Both the position numbers and the translations under genes were made by a program. A stretch of 23,940 bases of DNA from Victivallis vadensis (lineage in GTDB: Bacteria; Verrucomicrobiota; Lentisphaeria; Victivallales; GWF2-50-93). Numbering within the stretch: the first letter of the stretch is position 1; each line of letters starts with the position of its first letter. The DNA lies in assembly GCA_020718525.1 (NCBI GenBank), contig DYRX01000028.1, positions 1 to 23,940 of the forward strand. Direction: 5' to 3'. Of this stretch, positions 7,306 to 15,409 are shown piece after piece. Under the pieces are notes generated by a model. That model worked only from the letters and a program-made list of their open reading frames with translations. It was not told the DNA's origin and ran no database searches.

Positions 7306-10221
7306 ATGAACGACGCTCTTCAGAATTCTCCATTCGACTATGTCATGGCAGTCTATGGCTTCTCTTTCATTTTTCTGGCTCTGATCTGCGGACTGCTCCG
7401 GGAAAGACGCTATCTCGGCATCCCATATATGGCATTTTCTCTTTTCGCGATCAGCTCCGGTGTCCAGTACTTTCTCTCCTGCCTAGGAGGAATGATCGGC
7501 TTTTCCGACTATCTCCTCATATTGTCATTTGTCTTCGAATTCCTCTCGGCAGTTTTTATCTTTGAATTCGGACGACGCTCAATCGAGTCGGCAGACGGCA
7601 TAAAAGTTGGCCAGATCATATACGCCCCCCTCCTGCTCGTTTATACTGCCGGATGGATGGACGGCCTGCAGGGGCAGAGAACTGCACTGCTCTACGCATT
7701 CCTGCTTCCGGGTGCCGCCGCCTCCGCCGCCTCCTTCTGGAAGCTCCGCGCCAGAGCCGAATCCGGCCTTGCCAGGAAAATGCTCGAGCTCTCAGCCATT
7801 TCAATCCTCCTCTTCGGAGTCTTTTCACTATTCAAGGTCGAGGCGTCCTCCTATTTCCCGTCCTCGCTTGTCAACAGCGCGCATTTTGACGCAGTTTTTG
7901 GTTTTGCTCCACAAGTGATCTGCGGCGCATGCGCCCTCATTCTAACCGCCGCAATGACGACATGCTACTTCATCTCCTCTGTGGAAAAGCTGGACCAGCT
8001 AAAGGAGTCGAAAAAAAGCTCGTCGCTCAATCCGGCATCCTGGTTCGCGGTAATATTCATAATCCTGCTCGGCTTCATTGCGACGGACATTTCCGAACGC
8101 AGGACAAGGGAGAGCGCCCGCAGGGAAATCTCCGAGCTCGGAATGCTTGTCGCCGAATCAATCCCCCGCGGCGAGCTTCTTTCTCTTAGGGCTTCGCTCT
8201 CCGATCTCGGCAGTCCAGACTACAAGAAGCTCAAAGAGAGGCTCGAGAGAATCAAGGCAATATCGGCAAATCACGTCAGCATATACCTTGTAAAAATCGG
8301 CGACGACGAGCAGGTCAGGATTCTCCTGGACTCCGAGGAGCCGGGCAGTCCGGACTGCGCCAAGCCCGGAACCGAATGGCAGAATGCCCCAGACACCGTC
8401 AGAGACTCGTTCAAATACAGGAAATGCACGATAATCGGACCCTTTTCCGACAGGTTCAGAACATGGATAAGCTCTTTCACTCCAATCGTTTCCGACGAAA
8501 ATTGGGAGTCAATTGCAGTTCTGGGAATGGACATTGACGCAGGGCGCTTCAAAAATACGCTCTTCATGAGCAGGCTCATACCAATACTGATCACGATACT
8601 TTTCCTCACCATTTCAGGTGCCATGATACTTTTCAAGTTCAAGTCCCTCATATCACATCTTATGCTCACTGTCTCGGAAAGGGCGCTTTGGAGAAGCCGC
8701 GAAAGATTTGAAAACATCTCAGGACTTTCCCGCGAGATGATATGGGAAATCTCCCCCGATGGAAAATACACCTACGTCAGCAAGGGCGCTAAAGACATGC
8801 TTGGATACTCGCCGGACGAAATGACAGGCAAGATGCACTACTACGATCTTTTTCCAGAGCACGGCAGAGAAAAATACAAGGACGAGACAATGTCCCTCAT
8901 CGCACGCAGACTTCCGTTTTCCAATTATGTGAACAAGGCGATTGCGAAGGATGGACATGAACTCTGCTTCCTGACAAATGGAATGCCCTCATATGACGAG
9001 GACGGCGTTTTCAAAGGATATATCGGAACCGACATGGATGTGACTGAGCTGATGAAAAAAGAGCAGATGCTCCTGCAAGCCCAGAAAATGGAGGCGGTGG
9101 GTCTTCTCGCCGGAGGAGTCGCTCACGACTTCAACAACCACCTCACGGTCATGAAGGGCTACGCCCAGATGGGCGTCAAGGACGCTCCAAAAAACAGCAA
9201 CTTCGCAAAATACTTCGACAAAATCAGAAAAGCGGCGGACAGCTCCGCCAATCTCACCAGGCAGATCCTGCTCTTCAGCAGAAATCAGCCAGCCACCTTC
9301 AAACCGACAGACCTCAGCTCCGCTTTGTCAGAGATGCGGAAAATCCTGCGCAGGCTCCTGAGCGAAAACATCAAGCTCGACATCAAATGTCCAGAAAACG
9401 AATGCCTCGTGATGGGAGATCTTTCACACATCGAGCAGATGCTGGTCAACCTTGCCGTCAACGCCGGCGAGGCGATGCAGAAAGGCGGCTCCCTCGAAAT
9501 CCTTCTGGACAGGCTCAGCCTCCACGATCCGATCCTGGTTGACGGCCGCAAATTCCATCCGGGCAATTATCTGAAGATTTCAGTCTGCGACAACGGATCC
9601 GGAATGGAGGAGGAGATTGTAAACAGAATTTTCGAGCCATTTTTCACCACAAAGGAGTTCGGCAAAGGCAGTGGTCTCGGACTCGCTGTAGTTTATGGAA
9701 TAGTCAGACAGCACAATGGATGGATCAAGGCATTCAGCTCGCCTGGCAAGGGAAGCCGCTTCGAGATCTGCATTCCCGAACACAACAAAAGCGGAGGAAC
9801 AGGCTCCGTGTCAAGAGGAACCACTGCAGTCCTCTCGGCCAGACCCAAGATACTTTTCGTGGAAGACGAGCATAGCGTCAGATGCATGGCGAAAGAATTC
9901 TTCGAAAAGGAGTCTATCGAGGCGCATTGCGTCGCCAGCGGAGAAGATGCAAGAAAACTTTTCACCGCAGAACCGAAGAGCTTTTCGATCCTCATCGTTG
10001 ACATCGTCCTCTCCGATTGCGACGGAATAGAGCTCGCCGAGGAATTCCTTGGCCCGAATCCGGACCTGAGAATCGTCGTGTCCAGCGGCTACGCCGAAGG
10101 AAGATCAAGATCCCTCTGCATCCAGGATTTCCCGCATATTTTCATTGCAAAGCCATATGGCATGGACGAGCTGAGAAGGGCGATAAAAAAGGCGGTGGCA
10201 GGGGAAATGGACGCGAAATGA
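7306..10221 (+). CDS. Membrane hybrid histidine kinase with PAS and receiver domains
   Basis: 971 residues. Residues 1-235 form about seven hydrophobic helices, a 7TM-like sensor module. A further helix (about 247-262) precedes a probable extracytoplasmic domain (about 265-435) that is closed by another helix near 430-450. A PAS domain follows (about 465-585, with EISPDGKYTYVS and GYSPDEMTG). The H-box is AGGVAHDFNN with phospho-acceptor H607. The ATPase domain has N719 in the N-box, DNGSGM, and GSGLGLAVVYGI. A C-terminal receiver has LFVEDE and phospho-acceptor D899. The start has AAGGAAAG just upstream and lies 28 nt after the receiver-kinase gene. The stop overlaps the next start by ATGA. 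The signal sensed is unknown. The final receiver could pass phosphate to the neighbouring proteins only through an additional Hpt step or by direct transfer from H607. Confidence 0.92.
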   Translation: MNDALQNSPFDYVMAVYGFSFIFLALICGLLRERRYLGIPYMAFSLFAISSGVQYFLSCLGGMIGFSDYLLILSFVFEFLSAVFIFEFGRRSIESADGIKVGQIIYAPLLLVYTAGWMDGLQGQRTALLYAFLLPGAAASAASFWKLRARAESGLARKMLELSAISILLFGVFSLFKVEASSYFPSSLVNSAHFDAVFGFAPQVICGACALILTAAMTTCYFISSVEKLDQLKESKKSSSLNPASWFAVIFIILLGFIATDISERRTRESARREISELGMLVAESIPRGELLSLRASLSDLGSPDYKKLKERLERIKAISANHVSIYLVKIGDDEQVRILLDSEEPGSPDCAKPGTEWQNAPDTVRDSFKYRKCTIIGPFSDRFRTWISSFTPIVSDENWESIAVLGMDIDAGRFKNTLFMSRLIPILITILFLTISGAMILFKFKSLISHLMLTVSERALWRSRERFENISGLSREMIWEISPDGKYTYVSKGAKDMLGYSPDEMTGKMHYYDLFPEHGREKYKDETMSLIARRLPFSNYVNKAIAKDGHELCFLTNGMPSYDEDGVFKGYIGTDMDVTELMKKEQMLLQAQKMEAVGLLAGGVAHDFNNHLTVMKGYAQMGVKDAPKNSNFAKYFDKIRKAADSSANLTRQILLFSRNQPATFKPTDLSSALSEMRKILRRLLSENIKLDIKCPENECLVMGDLSHIEQMLVNLAVNAGEAMQKGGSLEILLDRLSLHDPILVDGRKFHPGNYLKISVCDNGSGMEEEIVNRIFEPFFTTKEFGKGSGLGLAVVYGIVRQHNGWIKAFSSPGKGSRFEICIPEHNKSGGTGSVSRGTTAVLSARPKILFVEDEHSVRCMAKEFFEKESIEAHCVASGEDARKLFTAEPKSFSILIVDIVLSDCDGIELAEEFLGPNPDLRIVVSSGYAEGRSRSLCIQDFPHIFIAKPYGMDELRRAIKKAVAGEMDAK

Positions 10222-12671
10222 CGGACTTGGACAAAAAAACACCGCAAATCAAGGACATTCTGCTTCAAGTCGCTCTTCAGGCGCTTCTTGCCCTGGCATA
10301 TTTCTATATGGCTAGGCTGGCGCTTGACTATTCCCTGAGCGGCTTTGTCTGCCTCATATGGCCTGCAAGCGGACTTGCCGTCTCGTCATGCATACTCGGC
10401 GGACCCAAGTATGCCGTCGGAATATTTCTCGGCGCATTCATCTTCTATGCAAGCTCTGGAAAATCGCCACTGACGGTGCTTGCAATTTCCACAGGGAACA
10501 CGCTTGAGGCGATCGTTGCGGCGGTCCTAATAAGAAAAACCCTTTCCTCTAAAATTCTGGGGCTTTCAAAATACATTTCAATGCTTCTCTTCGGCTCGCT
10601 TGCCGCCGCAGTCTCCGCATCCTTTGGAAATCTCGCTCTGCTCGCGGCAGGCATAATTGGGAAGCAGAGCCTTCTGGCAAGCTCGGCAAGCTGGTGGATG
10701 GGAGACATGATCGGAATCATCGTCATATGCCCTATTGTTCTCGCCTGGAAAGGGGCGTCTGCTGTATTCAAGGAAGGGAATCTGCCGCGCTTCGCGGAAG
10801 CCGCCGGCTGGCTGGTCCTCGTCATGACGATCGCTTTCTGCGCATTCATAGCGGAGCCCGGATTCCTTCCGAAAATCATTTCTTCGGAGGCCTGGCTCTT
10901 CCTGGCAATTGCCTTCTGCTCCATCCGCATTGGAATGAGGGGGACTTCAATCGCCATTTCCGTCATCGCTGTCATCGGATTGATCGGTGTCTACAATGGC
11001 ACGGCTTTTTCAAGATCGCAGGATCAGGTTGCCAGACTCGAGAGCGCCTGGGCTCTGATCGCCGCCATCTCATTCGTCGGCATGGCAATCTCCTCCTTCG
11101 TCGCCGAAAAAAGAATCTCGGCGCTCAAACTTCGTGAAAGCGAGGAGCGCTTCAGAAGAATATTCGAAAACGCCCCAATCTCATTCTACATACACGAATC
11201 CGACAGCGGAAACATCATCATGGCGAACAGAAAGGCGCTCGAATCTTTCGGACTCTCCTCCGTTGATGATTTCTACACCGTCCCGCCCCTCTTTCTCCCC
11301 TCCCCGTACTCTTTCAAAGAATACATGCAGGCCATCCACAAATGCGCGCAGGAAGGTGACCACAGACTGCTCTGGAAAAACAAAAGTTCAAGCGGCGCCT
11401 TGTTTTGGGAGGAGGTCTTTCTCAATTCCATCACTCTCAAGGGAAAGAAAATGGTCCTGCAGACCTCGATTGACATAAGCGCAATAAAAAAGGGCGAAGA
11501 GGAGAAGCTCGAGCTTCAGAGACAGCTTCTGCAGTCCCAGAAAATGGAGTCCCTTGGCACCCTCGCCGGAGGAGTGGCGCATGATTTCAACAACATGCTC
11601 TCCGTCATAAACGGATATTCCGAATTGCTTATCTCAAAGCTCGACGACAACAGTCCATTGCGCTCCCATGCGAACGAAATAAGAAAGGCCGGCATCAGAT
11701 CCGCAAACCTCTCCAGACAGCTACTCACATTCGCAAGAAAACAGTCCTCGTCCCCAAAAGTTCTGGCGCCTGGCGAAGCCCTCGCCTCAATGATCAAACT
11801 CCTTAAACGCCTCGTCGGGGAGGACGTCGCCCTCAAATGGACCCCGAGCCAGGACGCTCCAAATGTCAAAATAGATCCTTCGCATCTTGATCAGATTCTG
11901 ACGAATCTAGTTGTAAATGCTAGAGATGCAATAAGATGTAAAAACTCTTCCGGAAAAGGGGCAATCTCGATAGAAAGCTCCCTCTTCCTGGCTGAGGCGG
12001 ACTCCCCTGCGCCGGGAGGGCTCACAGCTGGACGCTACCTCCGCATATGCGTCTCAGATAACGGATCTGGAATGGAGCCAGACGTCGTCGAAAGAATCTT
12101 CGAGCCTTTTTTCACAACAAAGGGAGAGGCGGACGGCACCGGACTCGGGCTCTCCACCGTCTTCGGAATCGTCCGGCAGAACAACGGCTTCATCGGCGTG
12201 GAAAGCACTCTTGGCGAGGGGAGCTCCTTCTCCGTCTATCTCCCGGCATACGAAGGAGGGCAGGACGAGGAAAATGAAAAAAAGACAGAAAACAATTCCC
12301 GGCGCCTGACAGGGACAATTCTTCTCGTTGAAGACAACAAGCTTATTTTAAAGATGCTGAAAACTCATCTCGACGAGTTGGGACACAGGACTCTTCCTGC
12401 CGCTTCGCCCGAAGAGGCGCTCAGGATCTCCGACGAATTCCAGGGTGATATAGATCTCATGCTGAGCGACCTGATAATGCCGGGAATGAACGGAAAGGAG
12501 CTCAAGCAGAAATTCTCCGAGAAAAGACCTTCCACAAAAATCATTTTCATGTCAGGATACAGCTCGGATCTGCTGACGAAGAAACTCGATGTCGAGGATG
12601 GAATCCTCTTCATGCAAAAGCCGTTCTCCATCGAGGAGCTATCCGCCTCGATAGAACGCGCCCTCGGGTAA
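10218..12671 (+). CDS. MASE1-type membrane hybrid histidine kinase with PAS and receiver domains
   Basis: 817 residues from the ATG at 10218, chosen because it overlaps the preceding stop as ATGA. A longer reading frame upstream lies entirely inside the previous gene and gives a basic, implausible leader. Residues about 10-300 are an integral membrane sensor with eight or more helices, resembling MASE1 (LIWPASGLAVS near the start, WWMGDMIGIIVICPIVLAW later). A PAS domain covers about 306-430 (SEERFRRIFENAPISFYI). The H-box AGGVAHDFNNML has H455, the N-box has N567, and DNGSGM and GTGLGLSTVFGI complete the ATPase. The receiver (about 700-817) has LLVEDN and phospho-acceptor D751 in LMLSDLIMPGMNG. 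Its kinase core is close in style to that of the upstream gene, suggesting an old duplication with sensor replacement. It is the last gene of the operon. Confidence 0.92.
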   Translation: MTDLDKKTPQIKDILLQVALQALLALAYFYMARLALDYSLSGFVCLIWPASGLAVSSCILGGPKYAVGIFLGAFIFYASSGKSPLTVLAISTGNTLEAIVAAVLIRKTLSSKILGLSKYISMLLFGSLAAAVSASFGNLALLAAGIIGKQSLLASSASWWMGDMIGIIVICPIVLAWKGASAVFKEGNLPRFAEAAGWLVLVMTIAFCAFIAEPGFLPKIISSEAWLFLAIAFCSIRIGMRGTSIAISVIAVIGLIGVYNGTAFSRSQDQVARLESAWALIAAISFVGMAISSFVAEKRISALKLRESEERFRRIFENAPISFYIHESDSGNIIMANRKALESFGLSSVDDFYTVPPLFLPSPYSFKEYMQAIHKCAQEGDHRLLWKNKSSSGALFWEEVFLNSITLKGKKMVLQTSIDISAIKKGEEEKLELQRQLLQSQKMESLGTLAGGVAHDFNNMLSVINGYSELLISKLDDNSPLRSHANEIRKAGIRSANLSRQLLTFARKQSSSPKVLAPGEALASMIKLLKRLVGEDVALKWTPSQDAPNVKIDPSHLDQILTNLVVNARDAIRCKNSSGKGAISIESSLFLAEADSPAPGGLTAGRYLRICVSDNGSGMEPDVVERIFEPFFTTKGEADGTGLGLSTVFGIVRQNNGFIGVESTLGEGSSFSVYLPAYEGGQDEENEKKTENNSRRLTGTILLVEDNKLILKMLKTHLDELGHRTLPAASPEEALRISDEFQGDIDLMLSDLIMPGMNGKELKQKFSEKRPSTKIIFMSGYSSDLLTKKLDVEDGILFMQKPFSIEELSASIERALG

Positions 12672-13081
12672 ATATCCACAGAACTTCAAAGACAAACTCG
12701 AGGAGATCGGAAAGATCCTCTCAAAGAAAGAATGGAAATTGATGTTTGCCCCCGATACTCATAGTTGGATCGAAAGAAAAGATCAGTCGTTTTTTGCTTG
12801 CAAACATCGGCCGCGCTATCGAGTCGCACGAACTGCAGGCCGCCGCCGATGGGGCAGTCCAGTACAGCCGTCGTCTTCGGGAACTTCGCGATGATGAGGG
12901 CCTGCCAATTCACACAATGACACTACCGATCTAAAGCCGGGACAATATCTTCTGCGTGAGAAGCCGTCCACTAAAACAATCCCTCATTTTTCGCACAGCA
13001 TCTCCGCACGTGTTCGTGCGGAAGTTCTATATCTGAATGGTTTTACATGCCAGATGTGCGGGCTTACGCGGGGGGAGACGG

Positions 13082-13276
13082 TCGGAATTCCAATTAGTTG
13101 AGGGTAAATCACATGAAATATTCTCTCACAAAGGCGCAAAGGCACAAAGGAAGAATGAAACTTGCCTGTCCTGGAAGGACAAATATTGGACATCAGACAG
13201 GCGGACAACATTTTTCTTTACTTCGTGTGCTTGTGTCTTCGTGTGAGATAATGTTCAACTTTTGGGAAATGCACCC
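13082..13276. mobile_element. 195-bp non-coding inverted-repeat element (MITE-like)
   Basis: The insertion contains nested imperfect inverted repeats. TCTCACA at 13124-13130 faces TGTGAGA at 13242-13248, and the pairing continues inward through A/C-rich units of the type CAAAGGCACAAAGG against CTTCGTGTGCTTGTG. GCCTGTC (13164-13170) faces GACAGGC (13196-13202) at the centre. It has no convincing reading frame and no transposase, so it would have to be mobilised in trans, or it is a folded repetitive element. Its right end is shared with the sequence at 15414-15437. It interrupts the HNH pseudogene, so it inserted after, or was the cause of, loss of that gene. Confidence 0.6.
13253..13276 (-). 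repeat. Element terminus, copy 1 of an inverted pair
   Basis: Read on the minus strand this begins GGGTGCATTTCCCAAAA and is identical at 23 of 24 positions to 15414-15437. It ends exactly at the boundary with the second 11-bp direct repeat, which supports it being the true end of the inserted element. Confidence 0.65.
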
Positions 13277-13389
13277 GGGGGAGACGGATCCGGCGACAAA
13301 CCGTAAAGTCAGACTCCATATCGGTCACATCAAGGACAAGGTGCTTGGCGGCAAAGATGAATTGTCAAATCTGATGGCGCTATGCTTTT

Positions 13390-14388
13390 CTACGAAGCCT
13401 TCTCAGCATATTCCCGGAAGATGCGCAGATAGGATTCGTATTGCTCCAGCGAGACACCGGGAGGCGTCTGGTGGTCACAGCTTATCAGAAAGCCCCCCTG
13501 TCTTGCAGTCGGAAGAAGCCTTTCAAATTCCATCCTCACCGCCTCTTCTCCCTTGTTCATCGTCATTTTGTCAAATGCCCCGATGTATAGCTGATTCGGG
13601 TGATCATTTCTCAGCTTTGAAACATCAACGCCAGCCTGGCGCTCGAGCGGCAATATCCCTTCTATTCCAGCTTCTTCAAACCACGATGACGGAGTGCTGA
13701 CGTCTCCATCCGAATCCACGATAATCCTGATTCCGCGTTCCTTGAGCTTTGGAACTATCATCCGGTAGTATGGCGTTATGAACTCGTCAAAAAGCTCCTT
13801 CGATAGCATCGGACCGTTGTTGTAGCTCATGTCTTCGGCAAATGTCATGAAGTCCGGCGTGGCATACCTGCATATCTCGTCTATGGTCTTCAAATGGAAT
13901 TGAGCCAGATCTTCGTTCATTCTGCGCATCAGCTCCGGATGATCGTAAAACGCGTACAGATGCTCCTCGATCCCGAAGAGCGTCCTTGGAAACCAGAAAA
14001 AACCCTCAAGCGTGAACCAGACAACGCAATCGCCGCTTTTCTGCTCTTGTGCAAGTTTCTTCCAAGTGTCTGCATTGACCGCATTTTCAGGGTACAGGAA
14101 CTGCTTCAGAGATTCATAGCTTACTGCATCCTTTACAAATCCGGCGCCGTGCGATTCGGGCTTCGGAAAGGAATGCCCTCTGGGGCGAATCCAATCCTGA
14201 TAATAGACGTCCATCCCGAAATGTCTGTATAAATCGTAGCGGTCCAGCCTTTCAGGAAGCCCCTCCGAACGCCAGCGCTCCAATGTCTTGTCCCACCATG
14301 ACGCCCATTCGAGAATTGGAAGCCTGTCGAAGCTGTCAAAATTCATAATCGCGTGAAAGCGCTCCTTCGCCGTCATTCCACTTTTCAT
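13390..14388 (-). CDS. Uroporphyrinogen decarboxylase (UroD/MtaA)-family protein
   Basis: 332 residues, full length for the short UroD-like proteins common in PVC genomes. Visible family features are the N-terminal MTAKERFHAIMNFDSFDRLP, the central TFAEDMSYNNGPMLSKELF segment, and the C-terminal SCDHQTPPGVSLEQYESYL. The heme-pathway UroD signature PxWxMRQAGR is not seen, and the position where cobamide methyltransferases carry a Cys/His zinc motif reads IVDSDGDV, so a heme or classical MtaA role is unlikely. Members of this group often sit beside carbohydrate genes and their substrate is not established. A strong AGGAGG precedes the ATG. The divergent AraC regulator starts 118 bp away and is the likely controller. 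The gene converges on the HNH pseudogene, with its stop only a few bases from where that gene is cut off. Confidence 0.88.
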   Translation of the reverse strand: MKSGMTAKERFHAIMNFDSFDRLPILEWASWWDKTLERWRSEGLPERLDRYDLYRHFGMDVYYQDWIRPRGHSFPKPESHGAGFVKDAVSYESLKQFLYPENAVNADTWKKLAQEQKSGDCVVWFTLEGFFWFPRTLFGIEEHLYAFYDHPELMRRMNEDLAQFHLKTIDEICRYATPDFMTFAEDMSYNNGPMLSKELFDEFITPYYRMIVPKLKERGIRIIVDSDGDVSTPSSWFEEAGIEGILPLERQAGVDVSKLRNDHPNQLYIGAFDKMTMNKGEEAVRMEFERLLPTARQGGFLISCDHQTPPGVSLEQYESYLRIFREYAEKAS

Positions 14389-14427
14389 TCCATCCTCCTA
14401 CTTCTATTTCTTTAGCTCCATTTTTTC

Positions 14428-14456
14428 TTCACATCTGTCAAATATAATGCTATAAT
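14428..14456 (+). promoter_or_regulatory. Sigma70-like promoter of the AraC regulator gene
   Basis: TTCACA (14428-14433) and TATAAT (14451-14456) are separated by 17 bp: a five-of-six -35 and a perfect -10. Two more TATAAT hexamers lie at 14443-14448 and 14462-14467. Transcription from the main pair would start near 14463, about 44 nt before the chosen start. A TTGACA on the minus strand (14441-14436) could serve the divergent UroD-family gene, but no good -10 accompanies it, as expected for an activator-dependent promoter. Confidence 0.55.
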
Positions 14457-14506
14457 ATTAGTATAATTGGACTATATTGACCTTAATAGTGGAGAAAATA
14501 GCACAA

Positions 14507-15409
14507 ATGGAAATAGTCAAAGTATCTGTCAGGAGCGGAAGAATCGCAGATGCATTGGACAAGCTTGGTGTCGCCGTCCGCTTTTTTCCCAACTACACGA
14601 ACCGCAAGCTCCGTCTCCACAGCCCTGACATTGTCCTTCTCAGTTTCATACTCGCGGGAACGGGCAGACACTATCTTGGCGACGAGGTTTACGATGAGAA
14701 GCCTGGATACATCAGCATCACGCATTACGGGCAATATCATGACATTGTCACTGGCTCGGACGGAATGGACGTGATGAACATTTATCTTGATCTTAAAAGG
14801 CATCCGCTCCCTAATCTTCCTCCGAAGCTTCATGCGCTCCTCCCCAAAATACTGCCAATAGATCCATGTCTTCAGAACAAATTGAACCGGATGACCCGCC
14901 TTTTCATAAAGGATCACATGTCCGTTGCAAGAAATTTGTTCGCGATGGATGAAGAGATCAGAAATGGCAGAGAAGGCTACGAGACCTCGGTTGCGAACTA
15001 TCTGACCATTTTCCTCATTGACTGCTGTCGGAATGCCCTGGAAAACGGTGTTATGCCGAAATCTCCATTTTCTCCGATGGAAAATTCCGGCGTCGAAGCC
15101 GTGAGGCGTCGCCTGGATGCGAAATTCGCAGAAAAGCACAGTCTCGAGTCCCTTGCCAAATTCGCAGGGCTCAGTCCGGAATATCTCTGCAGAGCTTTCA
15201 GAAAATACACAGGAAAAACAGTTTTCGGATATCTTGTCCAACGCCGCATACAGGAGGCAATGATGCGTTTGAGGTTCACGGACGAAAAGATTTCATTTGT
15301 AGCGCTCGAGAGCGGTTTCAGGGATTTTTCGTATTTCAACAGAAAATTCAGAGAACTTGCCGGAAGCACCCCAGGAAACTACAGAAGATTCATCAGCAAG
15401 TCCAAATAG
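14507..15409 (+). CDS. AraC-family transcriptional regulator
   Basis: 300 residues from ATG 14507, which has GGAGAAAA about 8-12 nt upstream; an upstream TTG at 14477 would add ten residues. The N-terminal half (about 20-150) looks like an AraC-type cupin sensor with LLSFILAGTGRHYLGD and YISITHYGQYHDI. The C-terminal 100 residues hold the two helix-turn-helix motifs: SLESLAKFAGLSPEYLCRAF, then ISFVALESGFRDFSYFNRKF and STPGNYRR. Such proteins usually bind a sugar or related ligand and activate an adjacent gene. Here the divergent UroD-family gene shares a 118-bp control region. The gene is followed 4 nt later by a copy of the repeat terminus described at 15414. Confidence 0.93.
   Translation: MEIVKVSVRSGRIADALDKLGVAVRFFPNYTNRKLRLHSPDIVLLSFILAGTGRHYLGDEVYDEKPGYISITHYGQYHDIVTGSDGMDVMNIYLDLKRHPLPNLPPKLHALLPKILPIDPCLQNKLNRMTRLFIKDHMSVARNLFAMDEEIRNGREGYETSVANYLTIFLIDCCRNALENGVMPKSPFSPMENSGVEAVRRRLDAKFAEKHSLESLAKFAGLSPEYLCRAFRKYTGKTVFGYLVQRRIQEAMMRLRFTDEKISFVALESGFRDFSYFNRKFRELAGSTPGNYRRFISKSK

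Larger units (their letters stand above)
13071..13287. repeat. 11-bp direct repeat flanking an insertion (target-site duplication-like)
   Basis: GGGGGAGACGG occurs at 13071-13081 and again at 13277-13287, bracketing 195 bp inside the HNH pseudogene. Deleting one copy plus the interval (206 bp, not a multiple of three) restores a continuous reading frame through the HNH core. This is what a target-site duplication made by an inserted element would look like; an 11-bp duplication is long but within the range known for mobile elements. Confidence 0.65.
12732..13388 (+). pseudogene. HNH endonuclease pseudogene (frameshift, insertion, 3' truncation)
   Basis: Three separate frames together rebuild a restriction-type HNH protein. 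Frame one (about 12746-12913) encodes ISRFLLANIGRAIESHELQ and SRRLRELRDDEG. Frame two (12916-13080) continues with NDTTDLKPGQYLLREKPS and reaches FTCQMCGLTRGET, the first zinc Cys pair. The change of frame needs one missing base at about 12914-12916. Frame three (13278-13388) gives DPATNRKVRLHIGHIKDK and GGKDELSNLMALCF, the HNH core. The two last parts are split by a 206-bp interruption; removing it joins GET directly to DPATNRKV in one frame. The expected second Cys pair (LCxxCN) is lost where the sequence meets the convergent UroD-family gene. The start is unclear: ATG 12732 is out of frame with the body, TTG 12746 is in frame. Confidence 0.85.

Noticed and set aside
10017..10217. Long N-terminal extension of the second hybrid kinase
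   Set aside because: It lies inside the preceding kinase's receiver domain in another frame, reads as a basic low-quality leader, and the ATGA overlap at 10218 gives a natural start right before the membrane domain.
13098..13700. 200-codon open frame on the plus strand across the insertion and into the UroD-family gene
   Set aside because: Only about 40 residues in its middle match the HNH core. The beginning is repeat DNA and the end is antisense to a well-supported gene.
13390..14388. Assignment of the UroD-family gene as heme-pathway hemE
   Set aside because: The N-terminal PxWxMRQAGR signature is missing, there is no heme gene nearby, and it pairs with an AraC regulator.
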